From Atopsyche davidsoni (lineage: Eukaryota > Arthropoda > Insecta > Trichoptera > Hydrobiosidae), in NCBI GenBank assembly GCA_022113835.1, contig JAILWY010000012.1, positions 17,112,001-17,176,000 on the forward strand: a stretch of 64,000 bases of DNA, given 5' to 3'. The notes under the pieces were generated by a model that was not told the origin of the DNA, searched no databases, and saw nothing but the letters and a program-made list of their open reading frames with translations. Numbering within the stretch: the first letter of the stretch is position 1; every line of letters starts with the position of its first letter. Below, piece after piece: positions 59,600 to 64,000 of the stretch. The position numbers and the translations under genes were made by a program.

Positions 59600-60451
59600 T
59601 TATTATTTATTTAATTTTATCAGCTTAATACCGTAATGGTGACAATGTCGTGTTTCCGTTTTATAATTACGCACTAGCAGTGAGCGTTTTCGAGAATGTA
59701 AAATTTGCATTGTATCGTTTTGTCATTTGATTTTTTGGTGTGGCAACACTCTCGAAGAAGCCGCTTCCGCCGCGGCTGCGGCCAGAGACAAGGAAGACAA
59801 TATGCATATTATTCTAGGCCGAAATTAACTGAAAGTAATTACAGTGGAGACTCTCGGAAGGCAATTATATTGAAGTGCGATTCTTCCTCATTCTCGGGAT
59901 GTATAGAAATATTGTAAGAATCATTGTTCGTGTTGATTAAATTTTTAAAACATTTACAATGGAAAATGTTCTCTTCTTGTCTGTGGTAATGAGCCATTCG
60001 TTTTCATTAATACATATTCCGCAGAATTTGACCTTGGAAATATCTGACCTATCAAATAAGTTGAAAGTTAATAGTTTTAACAACGCTGGTTTAACTTTTA
60101 ATTAAAATACAAATGATTCATGTCGAAAAACCGAAATAATGTATAAATTTAAAAAATATACCTAATCTCTCACATCTGAATTTTTTTTAAATTATGGCGG
60201 TTGTCTGTGTAATGTTTTTGTTGTTTTTATTAAAATTCGAAAAGCTATTTGTTTACGGTTTATTCATAATATAATTTTGTTCTAAAACTAGCGTGTAGAG
60301 AAAAAAATAATTTATGTATATTTTTCTTGAGTCAAAGGATATCGATATTTTCTAGAATAACATTTAAGATGAAATTATCCTGGCTGAAGAGACAATTAAT
60401 GTTGATTGAACCTCACACAATTCTATCGAAATGTTAAATGAATGTACTCAC
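59600..60451. other. Intronic, no gene confirmed
   Basis: A GC-rich spot at 59745-59810 reads LEEAASAAAAARDKEDNM on the plus strand with no clear splice acceptor. The rest is AT-rich. See findings. Confidence 0.4.
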
Positions 60452-60581
60452 TCGAGGCATTTTCCGATGAAGTCTATGAACAGCGTGTCCTCGCAACGGA
60501 TGACGGTGGAGAGCGTCTTGGACCCTGGCTTTCTTTTTCGTCCCTTGCTGTTTGTGACGCATCTGGGGTTTCCTTTAGAGT
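60452..60581 (-). CDS. Dyrk2-like protein kinase, penultimate exon
   Basis: The exon follows the acceptor atttcag and ends at the donor gtgagt. It is 130 bp: two bases completing the split D codon, 42 codons, and two bases of the split E codon. It encodes SKGNPRCVTNSKGRKRKPGS followed by KTLSTVIRCEDTLFIDFIGK and CL. This is the DYRK-family segment between kinase subdomains X and XI, with the (F)DSKG.PRC.TN.KGRKR.PGSK signature of class II DYRKs. It is conserved without stops. Codon use is mixed, not GC-biased as in the last exon. Confidence 0.96.
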
Positions 60582-61848
60582 CTGAAATCATATGAAAAGT
60601 AAAGTAATATTATAATATATAGAAAATACACAAATATAACTACTTATATAATAACATTTGAATATAAACAAAAAAATATAAAAATAACTTTGACTTTATA
60701 TATTTTTAAATGTGCTACGTTTAAATGACTTAAGTCTTTTAAGTGCTCAGTAAAATACAATTATTTATATAATAAAATATTTGTTTAATTGTTAATTAGT
60801 TAATATAATAGTTGCATAGCAACAGGATGACATTCATTCAATTTTTTATGGAATTTTTTGTATCTTATTGAATTGCACAATCAAAGTTGCAAATGATCAT
60901 TATTAAAAAGTCGACTCTTTTAATAATGATTTACAGTGTATCTCACTGATTCAAAGGGGATATTTTATTTTTGATTAACTTTAATAACATTATAAATAGA
61001 AATAATTCAGACAATTGAAAAGCACAGTTGAATCGGATTTTCCGATCCTCTATAATTTGTATTTCATTGACAATACGCAATCGCTAATACAGTCCGTCCT
61101 TGTTAAAAAAAAAATGCCAGTTTATAAATTATTATTCGCAATATATTTCACTGTTGCAAGGGTCGTACTGAATCCCATATATTTTACTGTCAAAATTACG
61201 CAAGCAACTGCAAAACACAATTCTACCCACAACCGATCCTATCGCTCGTGTCATCAATCTAGTAAGACATAGGTTCAGAGAGATTTATGCCTTGGAATAT
61301 CATGGATCTAGCCTGTCCACGGTTTCCATTGTCTTCTTCGGGCGGATGGAGAGCATTTTACCATTGCGTCATCATCTTGGATATCGCGCGATCAGTATCG
61401 ACTGCGAGAGAGTGCGTAAAATACGAGAACGCACGTGTGCGAAAACGACTACTTATTTCTAGAAGTCTCAGCAGTCCCTATATTAAGCCAGAAGATATAT
61501 AGATGCAATAAAGGTAAACGTTTAAAACTAAAGGTAGATTTATTTATTAGGGAAATTAATTGAGATTTATTTGAGTTGTAAACCGATAAACAGTCTTTTA
61601 CTTATAACAAATTGTTTTTGTTCGTAATATTTAAAATATATATTACATTTTCAGGTGGCCCAGTATAGTTAAAATTGTTCTCTCTGAGTTATTGTCACAT
61701 TTATGATCTTATCAAATATATGAACTAACCATAAAATATAGGCAAAAAGAGCGGAATTGCTATTATTTTCATAAATTTGTTAATAATACGCTTAGTAAGT
61801 GCCGTCCCTGCAAGGGATGCGACAGACTGTCAAACAAAATAATAAGGC
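60582..61848 (-). other. Intron of Dyrk2-like gene, 1,424 bp in total
   Basis: The intron runs from the donor at 62005 to the acceptor ending at 60582. Apart from the MITE at 61852-61997, only AT-rich sequence and motif-free short ORFs (61015-61502) are seen. Confidence 0.7.
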
Positions 61849-61851
61849 TTA

Positions 61852-61997
61852 AGCTGTCTACACACGTCGCGACACAACCGACACCCTCTTTCGTTTTGCT
61901 TATTTAAATTATAAAAAAAATCCTGAAAAACGAGGACGCTTTCTTTAGACTAATCACCGTTCGGTTTTCGGTTGTATCACAGCGTGTGTAGGCAGCT
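61852..61997. mobile_element. 146-bp Harbinger-like MITE next to a splice donor
   Basis: TTA lies at 61849-61851 and 61998-62000. The termini agctgtctacacacgtcgcg (then acacaaccga) and tcggttgtatcacagcgtgt (then gtaggcagct) are inverted repeats over about 30 bp. The right TTA touches the minus-strand donor gtaac at 62005-62001, so the insertion point is only eight bases inside the kinase intron. Non-autonomous; a larger relative is at 13461-14044. Confidence 0.85.
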
Positions 61998-62005
61998 TTA
62001 GTTAC

Positions 62006-62149
62006 CAAAAAACAGCCTCCGTCGTGACGCAGAGACAATGACGTCATCGGGGGGCATCCCGAGCACCTCCATGACGCAGGCCAGCTGCTCCACCTCGTTC
62101 TCCCCCGGGAATAGCGGATATCCAGTGTATAGCTCAGCCAGGATGCACC
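62006..62149 (-). CDS. Dyrk2-like protein kinase, antepenultimate exon
   Basis: It follows the acceptor ttttttcag and ends at the donor gtaact. It is 144 bp: two bases of a split G codon, 47 codons, and one base of a split D codon. It encodes [20 protein letters not shown] followed by [20 protein letters not shown] and SRRRLFF. This is the end of kinase subdomain IX through X (helices F-G), with the [23 protein letters not shown] signature of DYRK class II. This family autophosphorylates on tyrosine during maturation and then acts as a cytosolic/nuclear Ser/Thr kinase. The catalytic HRD, DFG and activation-loop YxY motifs must lie in exons beyond base 64000. Confidence 0.96.
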
Positions 62150-62819
62150 CTGAAAAAAGGATTTCCTGAATTCAAAAACAAATAACAAACGGTCCCATCA
62201 AAACGTGATTGTAAGTTCCGGTAGCCAATGTCAATAACCGAACCTTGACGCGGCTGAACACAGAAGAAAAATAAGTCTGTTAACAACAGCAATATCTTTA
62301 AATTTAAGGTCTATTGTACTACTCACAAAAACTAAATGTTTTTTTTACTCGTCGTTGTAGTCTTAGGTTTAAAAATATTTTTTAAATCAATTTTTACTTA
62401 GGAAGGCCACTGGATGTTTTTTTAAATTTAATATCAAGGTCTCATTTTGGTTTAGAATATGATCAAATTTAATGTAAACCAATCGCCATTTAAATTATAC
62501 AAGTAAAACAAAACGAGTTTTCCTGGAATAGGGGATTTTCTAAAGTATTGTTATTGATCCCGTCGAGCAAATCCTTTTGTGCTACCTTCCAGGAATTGTT
62601 TGTGCCAGGTTTAGTTCCTGGAAGCCTATATTTATTAGAGCACAACCATTTGTTTGTCAGAAGAGACGACGACATTGAATGAGATATTCGATCGGCTTAG
62701 AGAAACTCAGAGACTAAATAAATTGAATTGCGTATCACATACAAAAGAAAATTGTAGGTTTTGCCAACCGTTACTAGTATAAATACTTGGTTCTTGGATG
62801 TAAAAACGCGTTTTTGAAT
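62150..62819 (-). other. Upstream intron of Dyrk2-like gene (start)
   Basis: No coding motif is visible. 62490-62675 is open for 61 minus-strand codons without a domain. The next exon upstream is not in the window, so this intron exceeds 1,850 bp. Confidence 0.6.
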
Positions 62820-62970
62820 TTATTAATATACTAACGCTTCGGTTCCGGTACTGGGGGGCATCTTCAGTGACTTAAAGTGTGTGTGAAATTCCAGTCGTAA
62901 GGATTACACTGAGATTCATTTATTGGGTACCTGAGGGTGCGTCTCAATTTTATTGTTAACTTTATATTGA
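62820..62970 (-). repeat. FB3 element
   Basis: The minus strand reads tcactgaagatgccccccag, taccggaaccgaagcgttag. It has the CTGAAGATG box about 15 bases before the ACCGAAGCG box, and upstream aatctcagtgtaatcc-like sequence shared with 36285-36480. Confidence 0.6.
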
Positions 62971-63354
62971 AATTGAAAGTTTTTTTTTTAACTACACTTC
63001 TTTGTTAGAGTAAGGAAAAGTGTTGCATATGTATTTAAGCAATTAAGTATTTTTGAGTGTCACAAACGATGAGTGTACGTTGTAGGTCTTGGAAATTTAA
63101 AATTATTTTTAATTTGATTTTGAAAAATCATTTATCAACCCACAACCAACTTTGTATAAAATATTTTCTCTGTTATTGTCTTGATATTTTTTCAAGGGAT
63201 TTTCTTCTAATTTATAATTTTTCCAGAAATTTAAAAAATATGTAGAGCTTTATTCATTTGTGTTATAACAAAATATACATATACACGAATTTAAGTATAA
63301 CTCGGAACAATAAAATAAAAAGGTTTCTCAGTAAACTTTATAAAAAATACGTAG
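62971..63354. other. No gene seen
   Basis: Very AT-rich. The 62-codon ORF has no motif. Confidence 0.45.
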
Positions 63355-63435
63355 TTAGTCTAAGATTCGATCCCGGTACCGGATGTTCAGTAAGCAATTG
63401 TTTCAATCACTAGAATACGAGGAAGTATTCATTTT
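63355..63435 (-). repeat. tRNA-derived SINE head
   Basis: The minus strand reads gtattctagtgattgaaaca, then attgcttactgaacatccgg, then a B-box-like ccgggatcgaatctta, at tRNA-like spacing. The layout recalls family tS2. Confidence 0.5.
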
Positions 63436-63774
63436 TTTCACTAACGCAAAGTAAATTTGCTTACGGGATTAAAAATTTTATTTTACAATTTAGATGGCAT
63501 AAAATCAGGGTAATAATCGCGAAGCCCTGTCGCAACGAACACAACCGAGCCGATGGATAATTCAGATAATCGTTTTTGACGTTAATAAAGTATTTTACAA
63601 GCCGGTTATCTCACCCGAGGCGATTCTACGCGATTTCACGGAGGGGTCACAGCCGATTATTGATTCGAGTGGAGACGATTCCGCTTCTTGATTTGCATTG
63701 CGCTGTTACAACACCGCAGGCTTGCTGCAACAGTGCGCTGAGTCTAGACAGCATTCGCAGCTAACCCTCGTATA
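63436..63774. other. No gene seen
   Basis: 63590-63760 is GC-balanced (gccggttatctcacccgagg, acaccgcaggcttgctgcaa) but unrecognised. Confidence 0.4.
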
Positions 63775-63960
63775 ACTATTTCTTGAAGTGCCCCTCTTCG
63801 GGAAAAGTTTGATGACCATCTCACTCTGAACAAGTCTATTCAAAATTTTCTTAGTGTGATTAGTATTGTGTATCACTGGGTCCTTCTACATTGCAGTTTT
63901 ATAATCTAAAAAAATGTCTACGTATTGATGCTGCCTACGTATTATTATACAATCCATTCT
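63775..63960 (-). repeat. SINE-L tail half, diverged
   Basis: cttgaagtgcccctcttcgg, gatgaccatctcactctgaa, ctgggtccttctacattgca, gttttata and gtctacgtattgatgctgcc follow the order of the SINE-L tail half in reverse. Confidence 0.65.
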
Positions 63961-64000
63961 ATCGCTCATTCTAATAGTCCTTCGGCAGCAGGTTGGCTAA

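Larger units (their letters stand above)
32665..60451 (-). other. Intron of Dyrk2-like gene, 27,787 bp
   Basis: It is bounded on the minus strand by the donor gtgagt (60451-60446) and the acceptor ttttccag (ending 32665). The reading phase (two bases before, one after) is kept. Its size reflects repeat insertion: hAT, SINE-L, LINE tails, FB2 and FB3 copies are listed separately. No nested gene is supported on either strand. Confidence 0.85.

Overview
The window looks like arthropod, most probably insect, nuclear DNA: very AT-rich, no long open reading frames, GT-AG introns, and dense debris of insect-type transposons. I cannot fix the order or species from sequence alone. The only protein-coding gene I can support is on the minus strand: the last three exons of a class II DYRK protein kinase (Dyrk2 / fly smi35A-like). 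They lie at 62149-62006, 60581-60452 and 32664-32319. Splice sites and codon phases agree across both junctions. The enclosed introns are 1,424 bp and 27,787 bp, and the 5' part of the gene lies beyond base 64000. Every other listed open reading frame appears to be chance, a shadow of the GC-rich last exon, or transposon relic.

Layout: 1-2.1 kb is AT-rich flank with a CpG-rich patch and a roughly 178-bp tandem array broken by an insertion with 51-bp perfect inverted arms. 2.8-7.8 kb holds non-LTR retrotransposon 3' ends and a complete 387-bp SINE-like element with a perfect 9-bp target duplication. 13.4-17.3 kb is a cluster of nested DNA transposons (Harbinger-like, and two hAT copies, one with a ZBED-type transposase relic). 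18-25 kb holds more SINE pieces, a broken Tc1-type transposase, a 285-bp foldback element inserted inside a SINE, and two further MITEs. 28.3-29.0 kb is a degenerate repeat field. 31.2-32.3 kb is the probable 3' UTR region of the kinase gene. 32.7-60.4 kb is its giant intron, with hAT, SINE and foldback copies, two CpG-rich patches and long featureless AT-rich stretches. 60.4-64 kb holds two kinase exons, with a 146-bp TTA-flanked MITE sitting directly against one splice donor.

The most unusual recurring theme is three sequence families (labelled FB1, FB2 and FB3) that share a CTGANGATG...(stem)...CGAAAC core. This resembles the catalytic core of hammerhead ribozymes known from Penelope-like elements. 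Two of them form near-palindromic foldbacks, and one copy has an 11-bp target duplication. The hammerhead link is inference: no complete ribozyme with a cleavage site was folded. All repeat boundaries were read by eye and may be off by several bases unless a target duplication is given.
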